From assembly GCF_001027285.1 (NCBI RefSeq), contig NZ_CP011509.1:10750501-10814500 (forward strand): a stretch of 64,000 nt of DNA, given 5' to 3'. This document shows positions 1 to 9,332 of the stretch, in pieces (the first letter of the stretch is position 1; every line of letters starts with the position of its first letter). The notes under the pieces are model-generated. The model was not told the DNA's origin and ran no database searches. It saw nothing but the letters and a program-made list of their open reading frames with translations. Position numbers and translations under genes: made by a program. The stretch comes from Archangium gephyra (GTDB taxonomy: Bacteria > Myxococcota > Myxococcia > Myxococcales > Myxococcaceae).

Positions 1-1080
1 CACCCCCTTGGACTCCACCGTGAAGTGCTCGAAGCCGCCCGTCACCAGGGCGCTGCGCAGCACCTCCAGATCGTAGCCCACGTCCCGCTCGGTGAACTGC
101 GCCAGCAGCTTGAAGCCCCGGCGCGTGGAGATGCGCTCGGCCCACGGGTTCTTCGAGCGCCGCAGCGTGTACCAGAGCGCCACGTCGTCGCAGGCGAGGA
201 AGTCCTCCGGGTCCGAGGGAATCTCGAACTCACCGGGCGCCTCCTCGTAGTAGCGCCGCAGCATGTAGTCGAAGTTCACCGAGGTGTGGTGGTAGTAGAC
301 GGAGACGAACATGTGGTAGCGGCTGAGGAGGAAGTCCTCGAAGGCGAACGCCGCCGCCCGGCTCAGCGCCAGGTAGACGCGCCCGTCCTTCACCGCCGGG
401 TTCAGGTTCGAGATGAGCCAGTCCATGTCGTACCGGCCGTAATTGACTCCCGTATAGAAGGAGTCGCGCACCAGGTAGTCCATGCGGTCCGCGTCCAGCT
501 CGCCCGACACGATGGCGCGCAGCAGCGGCGTCCAGTCCACGCCCGCGTGCGAGAAGCCAGGATCCTGGGGCGCCCGGGCTCCGGTGATGAGGCCCACCAC
601 CGCCGCGGGGGTGATGCCCAGCGGCCCGTAGCGCTGCTCGATGATGGGGGTGAGCGAGCTGTCGAGCAGCAGCTTGGCGGTGAAGTCCTCGTGGGTGGCC
701 TGCTCGCCCTCCGCCACGGCATCCAACCAGGGGGGGAGCCGCAGGGAGGCCCGGGCCGGGGCGATGCGCTCCGAGGCGTGGGACAGCGGCATGTGGCCCA
801 GGTCGTGACACAGCACGGCCAGACGCACCGCGGCACTGAAGCGGGCGCGGACCTCCGAGGGGAGGGTGGAGCGGCCGGTGACGGCCTGGAAGACTCGGGA
901 GGCGACGTGCATCGCGCCCAGCGAGTGGGCGTGCCGGGTGTGGGTGGCGCCGGGGAAGGCCAGGTCGCCGAAGCCCAACTGCCGGACGTGACGCAGCCGC
1001 TGGTAGTAGCGGCTGTCGATGACGGCCTTCTCCTCGTCACTCACGTCGATGGTGCCGTGGATGGGGTCGCGAATCCGCAT
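1..1080 (-). CDS. HD-domain phosphohydrolase (dNTP triphosphohydrolase-like), 3' end cut by window
   Basis: Translating the minus strand from the ATG at 1080 gives an open frame that runs off the left edge (at least 360 codons). It begins MRIRDPIHGTIDVSDEEKAV and carries the signatures of the YwfO/SAMHD1-like HD family: RHAHSLG (first His), CHDLGH (the HD pair) and DYLVRDS (the distal Asp region). These proteins are metal-dependent phosphohydrolases, many acting on dNTPs; the substrate here cannot be read from sequence. It is divergently oriented to the ATP-grasp gene, with 112 bp between the two starts, so promoters for both probably lie in 1081-1192. The family call is secure; the dNTPase activity is inference. 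Confidence 0.88.
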   Translation of the reverse strand, partial: MRIRDPIHGTIDVSDEEKAVIDSRYYQRLRHVRQLGFGDLAFPGATHTRHAHSLGAMHVASRVFQAVTGRSTLPSEVRARFSAAVRLAVLCHDLGHMPLSHASERIAPARASLRLPPWLDAVAEGEQATHEDFTAKLLLDSSLTPIIEQRYGPLGITPAAVVGLITGARAPQDPGFSHAGVDWTPLLRAIVSGELDADRMDYLVRDSFYTGVNYGRYDMDWLISNLNPAVKDGRVYLALSRAAAFAFEDFLLSRYHMFVSVYYHHTSVNFDYMLRRYYEEAPGEFEIPSDPEDFLACDDVALWYTLRRSKNPWAERISTRRGFKLLAQFTERDVGYDLEVLRSALVTGGFEHFTVESKGV

Positions 1081-1192
1081 GGTTCTCCTCTCATACTTCC
1101 CGGACCCGCTCGGCGGCCAGCCAAACGGGCCATCTGTGAACTGTCATCCCCCGGGGGACGTGCTAACCCTCGACGCAGCACACGCACCACGC

Positions 1193-2323
1193 ATGCATAT
1201 CGCCATCCTGTACAACCGAGACCATGAGCTGTTGGAGGACGACCCGGGTCGGGAGGCGCGAGAAGACGTGACGCGCGTGGCCTCCGCCCTGTCGGAAGCC
1301 CTCTCCCACGGGGACGTCCACGCCGAGCCGCTCGCCGTCGAGGGCGCGGGGCTGGAGTTCGTGGACCTGCTCGCCCGGATGCAGCCCGACCTGGTCATCA
1401 ACCTCTGCGAGTCCGTGGCCGCGGACGCCCGGGGCGAGATGGTCATCCCCTGCCTGCTGGACATGCTGGGGCTGCCCTACACCGGCTCGCCGGCCCTCTC
1501 GCTGGGCCTGGCGCTGCACAAGGACAAGGCCAAGGAGTTGCTCAAGGCCCGCGGCGTGTCCACCCCGGGGTTCGCCCGGCTGGACCGCGTCGAGGACGTG
1601 GCCACGCTGGAGCTGCCCTTCCCGCTCATCGTCAAGCCCGCGCGCGAGGACGCCAGCGTGGGGATCACCAGCGACTCGGTGGTGCACGACCGGGCCTCCC
1701 TGGGCCGCGCCGTGGAGGCCGTGCTGCGCACCTTCCACCAGCCCGCCCTCGTGGAGCAGTTCATCCCCGGGCGTGAAATCTACGTGCCGCTGCTGGGCAA
1801 CCACCCGCGCCGCGCGCTGCCGCTCACGGAGATCCGCTTCGGCAAGCTCTTCGAGGACCGGCCCAACATCGTCACCTACGCGGCGAAGTGGGAGTCCAAC
1901 TCGCCCGACTACCAGAACACGCCCACCGCGCCCTGCCTGCTGGAGGACGCCGCGCTCGAGGCCCGCCTGGTGCGGACGGCGATGGACGCCTTCGCCGCCC
2001 TCGAGTGCCAGGACTACGGCCGCGTGGACCTCCGGGTGACTCCGGAGGGCGTGCCCTACGTCATCGACATCAACCCCAACTGCGATCTGCACCCCGAGGC
2101 GGGATTCGCCAAGGCCGCTCGCGCGGCCGGCCTCGACTACTCCGCCCTGGCCACCCGGCTGGTGGAGATCGCGCTAGAGAGAGCCCATGCCCATGGACAT
2201 CCGACCGCTCGAAGGAAAGGACCGGGAGCCCCTCGCCTCCCTGATCCGTCGAATCGAAACGTTCTCGCAGGAAGAAATGGGAGTCGCGATCGAGCTCGTC
2301 GAGCTCGCGCTTCAGCCGAATAA
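1193..2323 (+). CDS. ATP-grasp ligase of the D-alanine--D-alanine ligase family
   Basis: 376 codons from ATG 1193 (MHIAILYNRDHE). An upstream in-frame ATG at 1019 exists but lies inside the divergent HD gene. The ATP-grasp core shows a lysine-bearing strand (FPLIVKPAREDASVGI), VEQFIPGREIYV and the metal-binding C-terminal strand VPYVIDINPNCDLHPEAGF. ATP-grasp ligases form amide bonds through acyl-phosphate intermediates; this is a paralogue rather than clearly the peptidoglycan Ddl, so the substrate is open. The last 47 residues (from about 2180) are Arg/Pro-rich and are simply the alternate-frame reading of the following GNAT gene; the recognisable fold ends near ALATRLVEIALERAH. The two genes are probably cotranscribed and may act in one amide-forming/acetylating pathway. 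Confidence 0.85.
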   Translation: MHIAILYNRDHELLEDDPGREAREDVTRVASALSEALSHGDVHAEPLAVEGAGLEFVDLLARMQPDLVINLCESVAADARGEMVIPCLLDMLGLPYTGSPALSLGLALHKDKAKELLKARGVSTPGFARLDRVEDVATLELPFPLIVKPAREDASVGITSDSVVHDRASLGRAVEAVLRTFHQPALVEQFIPGREIYVPLLGNHPRRALPLTEIRFGKLFEDRPNIVTYAAKWESNSPDYQNTPTAPCLLEDAALEARLVRTAMDAFAALECQDYGRVDLRVTPEGVPYVIDINPNCDLHPEAGFAKAARAAGLDYSALATRLVEIALERAHAHGHPTARRKGPGAPRLPDPSNRNVLAGRNGSRDRARRARASAE

Positions 2324-2660
2324 CCCCGACTACAAGATTCTCGTCGCGGACCGGGACGGCACGCTGGTGGGGTACGTGTGCTACGGCCCCACGCCGATGA
2401 CGGAGGGGACGTACGACCTGTACTGGATCGCCTCCGACCCAGCGGTGCGTGGGCAGGGCATCGGCGCCTCGCTGATCTCCGGCATGGAGGCGGACCTGCG
2501 CCGCATCCAGGCCCGCATCATCCGCGTGGAGACGAGCGCCACCGAGGCCTACGGCCCCACCCGCGGCTTCTACGCCTCCATGAAGTACACCGAGGAGGCG
2601 CGCATCCGCGACTTCTACAAGGTCGGCGACGACCTCATCATCCTCACCAAGCGGGTCTGA
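2187..2660 (+). CDS. GNAT-family N-acetyltransferase
   Basis: 157 aa, starting MPMDIRPLEGKDREPL; a second ATG two codons later is equally possible. It has the GNAT acetyl-CoA motif A (DLYWIASDPAVRGQGIGASL, with the R/Q-x-x-G-x-G/A loop) preceded by the VGYVCYGPTPMTEGTYD strand. GNAT enzymes transfer the acetyl group from acetyl-CoA to an amine; the acceptor is unknown. The gene begins inside the 3' end of the ATP-grasp ORF, overlapping by 137 nt in another frame, which implies translational coupling or a recently lost stop codon upstream. Base composition and codon use match the neighbours. Confidence 0.9.
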   Translation: MPMDIRPLEGKDREPLASLIRRIETFSQEEMGVAIELVELALQPNNPDYKILVADRDGTLVGYVCYGPTPMTEGTYDLYWIASDPAVRGQGIGASLISGMEADLRRIQARIIRVETSATEAYGPTRGFYASMKYTEEARIRDFYKVGDDLIILTKRV

Positions 2661-2696
2661 CGAGCCACCCGCCCCCGCGCCGGAGCGCAGCGAGCG

Positions 2697-4226
2697 ATGC
2701 GACTTCCCAGAAGAGTCCTCCTTCCCGTGGGCGCCGCGCTGCTGAGCCTGGCGCTCGTGCAGTGCAAGAAGCAGGAGCCCGCGCCCGAGGCGGCCCCCGT
2801 CCAGGTCCGGACGCAGCCGCCTCAGGAGCAGGCGCAGGCTCCGGCCACGGTGTCCGACGTGCTCAAGGCCCCCCGTCCCCAGGGCGGCGAGTACCTGGGG
2901 CTGTACCTGGTGGACAAGAAGGTGGGCTACGTCTTCAACGACCTGGCCCCCGTCCCGGGCCGGAGTGACCGGGTGCGCAGCGTCAACGAGCTGCACTTCA
3001 AGGCGCAGGTGGGCGCCCGGCTCTCCGAGCGCGTCCACCGGGAAGAGCGCATCTACGAGTCGCGGCCCGGCGGCAAGCTGGTGGCCTTCACCATCGAGCA
3101 GCGGGGAGATGGCGGCAACCAGACGCTGGTGGGCACGGTGACGGCCGGCGGAATGAGCGTGGTGCGCAAGCGGCCGGGCCTGCCGGACGAGACGGTGAAC
3201 CTGCCGGCCACGACGGAGGTGGTGGAGGACGCCGATCAGGTGCGCGTGGCGCTGCTGCGCCAGACGAACGTGAGCGGCAGCGCGATGGATGGGACGGACC
3301 TCGGCACCTACAAGGTGAGCACCACGGTGCAACCGGCGGAGGAGCGGCTCATCAGCGGCGTCAAGGTGAAGGTGGGCAAGGCCGTCAGCATGTCGGAGAA
3401 GGAGAAGGTGCCCGTCACGGCGTGGGTGGCCGAGGACGGACGGCTGCTGGAGCTGGAGTACGGCCAGACGATGAAGGCCCGGGCCGAGCCCGAGGAGATG
3501 GCCAAGCGGCTGGACATGGTGGAGGTGTTCGGCCTCACGCGCGTCGTGCTCCCCAAGGCGCTGCCGCCCGAGGCGCAGGCCATCCCCGGGCAGGTGAAGC
3601 TGGTGATGGAGAACCTGCCGGAGAAGTTCCAGCGCGACACCTACCGGCAGACGTACCAGGCGCAGCCGGACGGGCGCGTGCTGGTGACGCTGTCGGCGCG
3701 CCCGCCCGAGCCCAGGAAGCTCGCCCCGCGGCCCCTCAAGGATCCCGAGGGCGGCGAGAACCTCAAGAGCTCCATCATCGTCGAGAGCGACAGCACGCAG
3801 ATCCGCGAGCTGGCCACGCAGCTGGTGGGCAACGAGAAGGACGCCTACTCGGCGGCGAAGAAGATCGTCGAGTGGGTGGCCACGAACCTGAAGAAGGACT
3901 ACGGGGCGAGCGCGGACCGGGCCACTGACGTGCTGCGTCAACGCAAGGGGGACTGCACCGAGCACTCGCTGCTGACGGTGTCCCTGCTGCGCGCCTCGGG
4001 CATCCCCGCACGCAGAGTGGATGGAGTCATCTACATGGTGAACCAGGACGGGGTGCCGGCCCTCTACTGGCACGAGTGGGTGGAGGCCTTCGTGGGCGAG
4101 TGGACCCAGATGGACCCGACCTTCAACCAGGTGGTCGCGGATGCCACCCACTTCGGGGTGGGCCAGGAAGCCAACGCGGAAATTACTCCCCTCATTGGAA
4201 CGCTCAAGGTCGTCGAGGTGAGGTAG
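2697..4226 (+). CDS. Lipoprotein with C-terminal transglutaminase-like domain
   Basis: 509 aa. The N terminus is a lipoprotein signal (MRLPRRVLLPVGAALL, lipobox LVQC followed by KK), so the protein should be lipid-anchored in the cell envelope. A long beta-rich middle part lacks recognisable motifs. The C terminus is a transglutaminase/protease-like fold with the complete triad: Cys420 in KGDCTEHS, His459 in YWHEWVE and Asp473 in QMDPTF. Bacterial members are usually cysteine peptidases or amidases rather than cross-linkers. It lies 36 nt after the GNAT gene on the same strand and may belong to that transcript. A Pro/Gln-rich linker follows the lipid anchor. Confidence 0.85.
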   Translation: MRLPRRVLLPVGAALLSLALVQCKKQEPAPEAAPVQVRTQPPQEQAQAPATVSDVLKAPRPQGGEYLGLYLVDKKVGYVFNDLAPVPGRSDRVRSVNELHFKAQVGARLSERVHREERIYESRPGGKLVAFTIEQRGDGGNQTLVGTVTAGGMSVVRKRPGLPDETVNLPATTEVVEDADQVRVALLRQTNVSGSAMDGTDLGTYKVSTTVQPAEERLISGVKVKVGKAVSMSEKEKVPVTAWVAEDGRLLELEYGQTMKARAEPEEMAKRLDMVEVFGLTRVVLPKALPPEAQAIPGQVKLVMENLPEKFQRDTYRQTYQAQPDGRVLVTLSARPPEPRKLAPRPLKDPEGGENLKSSIIVESDSTQIRELATQLVGNEKDAYSAAKKIVEWVATNLKKDYGASADRATDVLRQRKGDCTEHSLLTVSLLRASGIPARRVDGVIYMVNQDGVPALYWHEWVEAFVGEWTQMDPTFNQVVADATHFGVGQEANAEITPLIGTLKVVEVR

Positions 4227-4312
4227 GGGAGTGCCAGGACCCCCCCCTTGGCAACACGTTGGCGAGTCGACTATGCAGCCCCCGCCTTTGTGGCAATCAA
4301 GACGGGGGTTAC

Positions 4313-5572
4313 ATGAACAAGTTGACGCAGAAGTTCCTGGTGGTCTCGCTGCTCGCCCTTGCGGGCTGTGAGGGTGAGGCCAACAGTGGCCGGCTCGTGG
4401 GTTTCATCGTGGACGGCCAGACCGGTCAGCGGTTGAACTTCTTCAAGGAGACGGGCGAGAAGGGCAACCTGGGCGACGACGGCGACAGCACGAGCCAGGT
4501 GTACGCGATCATCGACGGTGAGTTCCGCCGGGCCAGGCCCTGCGGCCGCGGCGATCTGAACGACAAGAACGCCATCGAGGCGGACGGTTGCTTCCAGATC
4601 GACAACATCCCGGAGGGGATGACGGTCCCCGTGTTCGCGCAGGCCCCGGGCTACGAGCGGTTCGTCGGTGAGTACACCTACTCGCTGCTCGACTACGATC
4701 AGGAGCACGCGCAGAAGGTGGCCAACATCCGGCTGTTCCCCAAGGGCTTCTCGGTGGACTACCGGATCAACGTGACCTTCAACAACAACCCGGTGCCCAA
4801 CGCGCAGATCATCTGCCAGTACACGCCGACGACCGCCAACACGCTGCAGGTGTCGGGCATCTTCCTGGAGCCGGTCACCACCGGGACCACCACCGTCTCC
4901 GCCACGAGCAACGCGGATGGCGTGGCGGCCATCCCGGGCTCGGCGCTCGTCAATGGCGCGAGCTACCGCTGCGAGGCGGTGATGGCCCAGTCCATGGACG
5001 GGGTGACCCTGGCGGGACAGGGCAACTTCACGGCCGGCGTGAGCCAGGCCGAGCAGCGCATGGGGCTGACCACCAGCGGCTCGACCGACACCCTGCTCTA
5101 CGCGGTGCGCTCCACGGGAGACGACACCACCAGGCTGATGGGCGCGGACGGCAAGCTGGCCATCACCTTCAACCGTCCGGTGGAGGTCGTCCCGGGCACG
5201 GCGGATTGCCAGTACGCGGTGGCCTCCATCGGCTACCCGGACGCCGACGGTGTCACGGGCGCCATCTACCCGACGCCCGCTGGCTCCACCACCAACGGCG
5301 TGTCGGAGTCCGTCACGGCGGAGGTCTCCTCCGACGGCCTCACGCTGACGCTGGGCTTCAAGGCCGAGCGGCCGTTCGACCCGGATGACCGCGGCACGTA
5401 CGTCACGTTCAGCGGCATCATCGTGCGCCCGCGCGGCACCACGTCCTCCTCCGAGCTCCGCGCCATCGGCGGCGTGGGCGCGTGCCCGGCCGTCTCCGGC
5501 TACACCGTGGGCGACGTGTCCAACCTGCGCACGGGCGGCGCGGATCAGATCAGCTACATCCAGCTGTTCTGA
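4313..5572 (+). CDS. Secreted lipoprotein of unknown function
   Basis: 419 aa from ATG 4313. The frame is open upstream to 4076, but only this start yields a signal: MNKLTQKFLVVSLLALAGC ends in a lipobox (ALAGC). The mature protein is Thr/Ser/Gly-rich, with carboxypeptidase-regulatory-like segments (GRLVGFIVDGQTGQRLNFF; CFQIDNIPEGMTVPVFAQAPGY) and later beta-sandwich-like stretches with paired cysteines (IICQYTPTT, YRCEAVM). This resembles surface lipoproteins common in myxobacteria, but I do not recognise a specific family. It has no catalytic motif. It is followed by a strong hairpin shared with the converging gene. Confidence 0.7.
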   Translation: MNKLTQKFLVVSLLALAGCEGEANSGRLVGFIVDGQTGQRLNFFKETGEKGNLGDDGDSTSQVYAIIDGEFRRARPCGRGDLNDKNAIEADGCFQIDNIPEGMTVPVFAQAPGYERFVGEYTYSLLDYDQEHAQKVANIRLFPKGFSVDYRINVTFNNNPVPNAQIICQYTPTTANTLQVSGIFLEPVTTGTTTVSATSNADGVAAIPGSALVNGASYRCEAVMAQSMDGVTLAGQGNFTAGVSQAEQRMGLTTSGSTDTLLYAVRSTGDDTTRLMGADGKLAITFNRPVEVVPGTADCQYAVASIGYPDADGVTGAIYPTPAGSTTNGVSESVTAEVSSDGLTLTLGFKAERPFDPDDRGTYVTFSGIIVRPRGTTSSSELRAIGGVGACPAVSGYTVGDVSNLRTGGADQISYIQLF

Positions 5573-5587
5573 TCCTCTGCTGGTGAG

Positions 5588-5621
5588 CCCGAAGCGAGCG
5601 GAAACCACCGTTCGCTTCGGG
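5588..5621. terminator. Bidirectional hairpin terminator candidate
   Basis: A 14-bp inverted repeat (arms 5588-5601 and 5608-5621, one G-T pair, 6-nt loop aaacca) sits between the stop of the 4313-5572 lipoprotein and the stop of the converging YyaL-like gene. No T-tract follows on either strand, so its efficiency is uncertain, but the position between convergent genes fits a shared terminator. Confidence 0.6.
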
Positions 5622-5633
5622 TAGGAGCGGAGC

Positions 5634-7736
5634 TCATGGCCCCCCGGGTCCAGGAGCTCCGCTCGTCAGTTTTCTGGCGAGCTCGCCCGGCTCCTTCATG
5701 GGTGGCTCGCAAGCGAAGTGGCGGCACAGGTAGGCGGCGCCCTGGCCCCCCACCGGCTCGCGCCCCTCGAAGGTCTCGCGCATCGACGGTGGCACCGGCG
5801 CTCCCGGCTCCTTCCACGCGAAGGCGAAGGTCGGAGCGTAGGCCGCCCGGGCCACTGACAGCAGGGGCTCCACCACGTCCCTGCTCCCGGAGAAGGTGAC
5901 GCTCGGCGCGCCCTCCACCAGCGCGTCCGCGGCCAGTCCCAGGTGCCCGTAGCCCATCGGGTTCTGCCGCAGCTGCTCCCGCATGCGCGAGACGTAGCGC
6001 TCGGCCAGGTCCAGGTACTGCTTGTTGCCCGTCAGCGCCGCCAGCGCCACCTGCGCCTCCGTCAGCGTCGAGGCCCCCGAGGGAAACGCGTTGTCGAACG
6101 TCGCGTAGGTCGCCACCACCAGGTCCTGCTGATCCCTGGGTGCCGTCAGGTACGCCCGCTTCTCCCCATCCCAGAAGCGCGCCTCCGCCGCCTTCACCAG
6201 CGCCTCCGCCGCCTCCAGGTACCTGGGCTCGAAGGTGGCCTGGTACAGCGCCGTCAGGCCCGAGGCCAGGTCTCCGTAGTCCTCGAGGAACCCCGGGATG
6301 CGCGCCTGCCCTTCCTGGTACGAGCGCAGCAACCGCTGCCCGTCCCACAGCTCCTTCAACAGGAAGTCCGCCGCCCGGCGCGCCAGGTCCACCCAGTCCG
6401 CCCGCTCGAAGACACGTCCCGCGAAGGCCAGGCCCCGCATCATCAGCCCGTTCCACCCCGCGAGGATCTTGTCGTCCCGCCCCGGCTTCACCCGCGTCTC
6501 CCGCGCCTCGAAGAGCTTGCGCCGCGCCTCCCCGAGCCTCGCCGCCACCTCCTCCACCGGGAGCTGGAAGTCCTTCGCCAGCGTCTCCACCGGCACCACC
6601 GCCTCCAGCACCGTGGCCCCGTGCTCGAAGTTGCCACCCGGGGTGATGCGGAAGTGGCGCAGCGCCAGCTCGGCCAGCTCCGGCGCCAGCACCTGCCGCA
6701 CCTGCTCGGGCTTCCAGACGAAGAACTTCCCTTCCTCGCCCTCGCTGTCCGCGTCCTGCGTGGCGTAGAAACCGCCGCGCGCGTCCGTCATCTCGCGCCG
6801 CACGTACCCGGCCGTCTCCTCCACCACCTTGCGCCACAGCGGCCGCGGCTCCACCTGGTACGCCTCCGTGTACAGGTGCAGCAGCTGCGCGTTGTCGTAC
6901 AGCATCTTCTCGAAGTGCGGCACCGTCCACCGCTCGTCCACCGAGTAGCGGTGGAACCCGCCCCCGAGCTGATCATAGAGGCCGCCCAGCGCCATCTTCT
7001 CCAGCGTCAGCGACACCGCGCTCTTCAGCGCCTCGTTGCCGCGGTTGCGCCGCCAGGCACGCAGCAGCAGCGCCACGTTCATCGGGTTGGGAAACTTGGG
7101 CGCTCCACCGAAGCCGCCATTCACCGCGTCCACCCGGCGCAGCATGGACTCGCCCATGGCCACGAGGTCCTCCCCCTTCAGCACCCCCGCCACCGCGTCC
7201 AGGCCATAGTCGGCCAGCTCGCCCAGTCCCTCGCGGAACTCCTCCGACTGCCGCAGCACCTCCTCCCGCTTCGCCGTCCAGGCGTTGTGCAGCGCCTCCA
7301 GCACCTTGGGAAAGCCCGGCCTCCCGTACTTGTCTCCCGGCGGGAAGTACGTGCCCCCGTAGAAGGGCAGCAGGTCCGGCGTCAGGAACACCGTCAGCGG
7401 CCACCCACCGCCCTGCCCCATCAGCTGCACCACGCCCTGGTAGATCTGATCCACGTCCGGCCGCTCCTCGCGGTCCACCTTCACGTTGATGAACCACTCG
7501 TTCATCAACCCGGCGATGGTGGGATCCTCGAAGGACTCGTGCGCCATGACGTGGCACCAGTGGCAGGCCGAGTAGCCCACCGACAGCAGGATGGGCTTGT
7601 TCTCCGCCCGGGCGCGCGCGAAGGCCTCGTCCCCCCAGGGGTACCAGTCCACCGGGTTCGACGCATGCTGGCGCAGGTAGGGCGACGGCTCGCGCGCGAG
7701 GCGGTTGTTCGCACCGGAAGGCGGAGTCTGGGCCAC
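5634..7736 (-). CDS. Thioredoxin-domain protein, YyaL/SSP411 (DUF255) family
   Basis: 700 aa. The frame extends far upstream, but the family's N terminus ([20 protein letters not shown]) fixes the start at GTG 7736, which has a good AGGAG 7 nt upstream. The N-terminal DUF255 thioredoxin-like domain carries the CxxC motif in [17 protein letters not shown], followed by [10 protein letters not shown] and [12 protein letters not shown]. The remainder is the alpha/alpha-barrel (six-hairpin, N-acylglucosamine-epimerase-like) half, with [12 protein letters not shown] and [19 protein letters not shown]. Length matches the family (about 680-700 aa). Its cellular role is poorly defined; it is usually cytoplasmic and proposed to be redox-linked. 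Convergent with the upstream lipoprotein and divergent from the glycosyltransferase. Confidence 0.93.
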   Translation of the reverse strand: MAQTPPSGANNRLAREPSPYLRQHASNPVDWYPWGDEAFARARAENKPILLSVGYSACHWCHVMAHESFEDPTIAGLMNEWFINVKVDREERPDVDQIYQGVVQLMGQGGGWPLTVFLTPDLLPFYGGTYFPPGDKYGRPGFPKVLEALHNAWTAKREEVLRQSEEFREGLGELADYGLDAVAGVLKGEDLVAMGESMLRRVDAVNGGFGGAPKFPNPMNVALLLRAWRRNRGNEALKSAVSLTLEKMALGGLYDQLGGGFHRYSVDERWTVPHFEKMLYDNAQLLHLYTEAYQVEPRPLWRKVVEETAGYVRREMTDARGGFYATQDADSEGEEGKFFVWKPEQVRQVLAPELAELALRHFRITPGGNFEHGATVLEAVVPVETLAKDFQLPVEEVAARLGEARRKLFEARETRVKPGRDDKILAGWNGLMMRGLAFAGRVFERADWVDLARRAADFLLKELWDGQRLLRSYQEGQARIPGFLEDYGDLASGLTALYQATFEPRYLEAAEALVKAAEARFWDGEKRAYLTAPRDQQDLVVATYATFDNAFPSGASTLTEAQVALAALTGNKQYLDLAERYVSRMREQLRQNPMGYGHLGLAADALVEGAPSVTFSGSRDVVEPLLSVARAAYAPTFAFAWKEPGAPVPPSMRETFEGREPVGGQGAAYLCRHFACEPPMKEPGELARKLTSGAPGPGGP

Positions 7737-7835
7737 GGGATGCTCCTGACGAAGAAGGCGGGCGCTCTGTGATAAGGGGCACACACCGCGCGAGCAAGCG
7801 CCTCGGAGCGTGCGTGTTCCCCGGTACAATTCCGA

Positions 7836-9257
7836 GTGTTCAGGGATGGGTGGAAAAGGGGCTGGGCAAATGCCCCGGGTTGCGCTTTGTCCTGGGTCGT
7901 GGCCGAGCCCCTCCCCACCCGCGCCCCCTCCCCCCTGACGCTCAGCCTCGTGCTGCTGGCGGTGAGCGCCGGAGTGCGGCTCGCGCTCGCGTCCACCACG
8001 GACATCTACTTCGACGAGGCCTACTACTGGCAGTGGGCCCAGCACCTCGACTGGGGCTACTACGACCACCCGCCCCTGGTGGCCTGGCTCATCGCCGCGC
8101 TCGGCATCCGGCTCACGGCCGTGCTGTGCGGCGCGGGCACGGTGGCCGCCGTGTGGGGGCTCGCCCGGGACGTGTACGGAGACCGGGAGGCCGCCTGGCG
8201 CGCGGCCGCGCTGTGGAGCGTGGTGCCCGCGGGCATGCTCGCCGGTGTCTGGGCCACCCCCGACACGCCCCTGCTGCTGTGCTGGGTGCTCGCGCTGTGG
8301 GCGCTGTACCGCGAGCGGTGGATGCTGGCGGGGCTCGCCTGCGGGCTGGCGCTGCTGTCCAAGTACCCGGGCGTCCTGCTCGCCGCGGCCTTCGTCGCCG
8401 CCTGCGTGCGCGCGCGCCGCCTGCCCGCCGGAGCGTGGCTCACCGCGCTGCTCGGGGTGCTCCTCTTCCTGCCCGTCGTGCTGTGGAACGCGCGGCATGA
8501 CTGGGTGGGCTTCGCCTTCCAGCTCAAGCACGGCCTTGGTGGCACCGGGGGCTGGCGCACCTTCGGGGAGTTCCTCGCCGGCCAGCTCGCGCTCGGTGGC
8601 CCCCTGCTGTTCCCGTTGACGGGGGTGTACATCCTCCGCGGCCCGAGGGAGCAGTTCCTCCTGCGCGCGGCGGCGGCCGCTCCCCTGCTCCTCTTCGGCT
8701 ACGCGTCCATCCGCACCCGGGGCGAGGCCAACTGGCCGGCCGCCGCGTACCTCTCCGCGTGTGTGGGGCTCGCGGGCATGCGCCCCGGGTGGTTCCGCGC
8801 CGCGGCGCTCGCCAACCTCGCCGGGGTGCTCGCGGTGGGCTCGCACCTGCTCTTCCCCGTGCTGCGCTTCGAGCGCGACGTTCCCCTGGCCCGCACCCAC
8901 GGCTGGTCCGTGCTGTCCCAGCTCGCCGAGCCCTCGCGGCTCTTCCCCGGGCTCGAGCGCGCGGACGTGGCGGGCGTGTACGCCCCCAGCTATCAGCTCG
9001 CCTCCGAGGTGGCCTACTACACCCGGCTGCCCACGGACACCGCGGGAGGCGCTCGCTACAGCCAGTATGACCTCTGGCCCAGGCCAGGGGTGGCACCCGG
9101 CCAGGACGCGCTGTGGCTCTCCGAGGACCAGCCGCCTCCCGAGGAGCTGACCGCGCGCTTCGCCTCGGTGGAGGGGCCGGTGGAGCTGCCCGCCGACTTC
9201 CAGGGACGCCGCGTGCACACCTTCTCCGTCTGGCGGCTGCGCGACGCGAAGCCCTGA
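7836..9257 (+). CDS. Membrane glycosyltransferase of the GT39/ArnT (PMT-like) superfamily
   Basis: Up to 473 aa. The first loop has the catalytic acidic signature of GT-C enzymes ([20 protein letters not shown], then [11 protein letters not shown]), with about ten hydrophobic segments after it. Such enzymes move sugars from polyprenyl-phosphate donors onto lipids or proteins at the periplasmic face of the inner membrane. The start is uncertain: ATG 7836 gives 21 extra residues with no function I can see, and GTG 7899 would begin 13 residues before the first membrane helix; neither has a convincing Shine-Dalgarno sequence. The non-membrane C-terminal third contains [20 protein letters not shown]. 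Single gene, divergent from the YyaL-like gene. Confidence 0.87.
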   Translation: MFRDGWKRGWANAPGCALSWVVAEPLPTRAPSPLTLSLVLLAVSAGVRLALASTTDIYFDEAYYWQWAQHLDWGYYDHPPLVAWLIAALGIRLTAVLCGAGTVAAVWGLARDVYGDREAAWRAAALWSVVPAGMLAGVWATPDTPLLLCWVLALWALYRERWMLAGLACGLALLSKYPGVLLAAAFVAACVRARRLPAGAWLTALLGVLLFLPVVLWNARHDWVGFAFQLKHGLGGTGGWRTFGEFLAGQLALGGPLLFPLTGVYILRGPREQFLLRAAAAAPLLLFGYASIRTRGEANWPAAAYLSACVGLAGMRPGWFRAAALANLAGVLAVGSHLLFPVLRFERDVPLARTHGWSVLSQLAEPSRLFPGLERADVAGVYAPSYQLASEVAYYTRLPTDTAGGARYSQYDLWPRPGVAPGQDALWLSEDQPPPEELTARFASVEGPVELPADFQGRRVHTFSVWRLRDAKP

Positions 9258-9332
9258 GGCCCGGCCCGAACGGCCGCTCCGCCGCATCCGCTATGCTGCG
9301 TGCCCCTTCCCCACTCTTCCGTGGAGCACGCC

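Noticed and set aside
2070-4151. 693-codon minus-strand ORF
   Set aside because: Shadow of the GNAT and transglutaminase lipoprotein genes; no ribosome site or domain.
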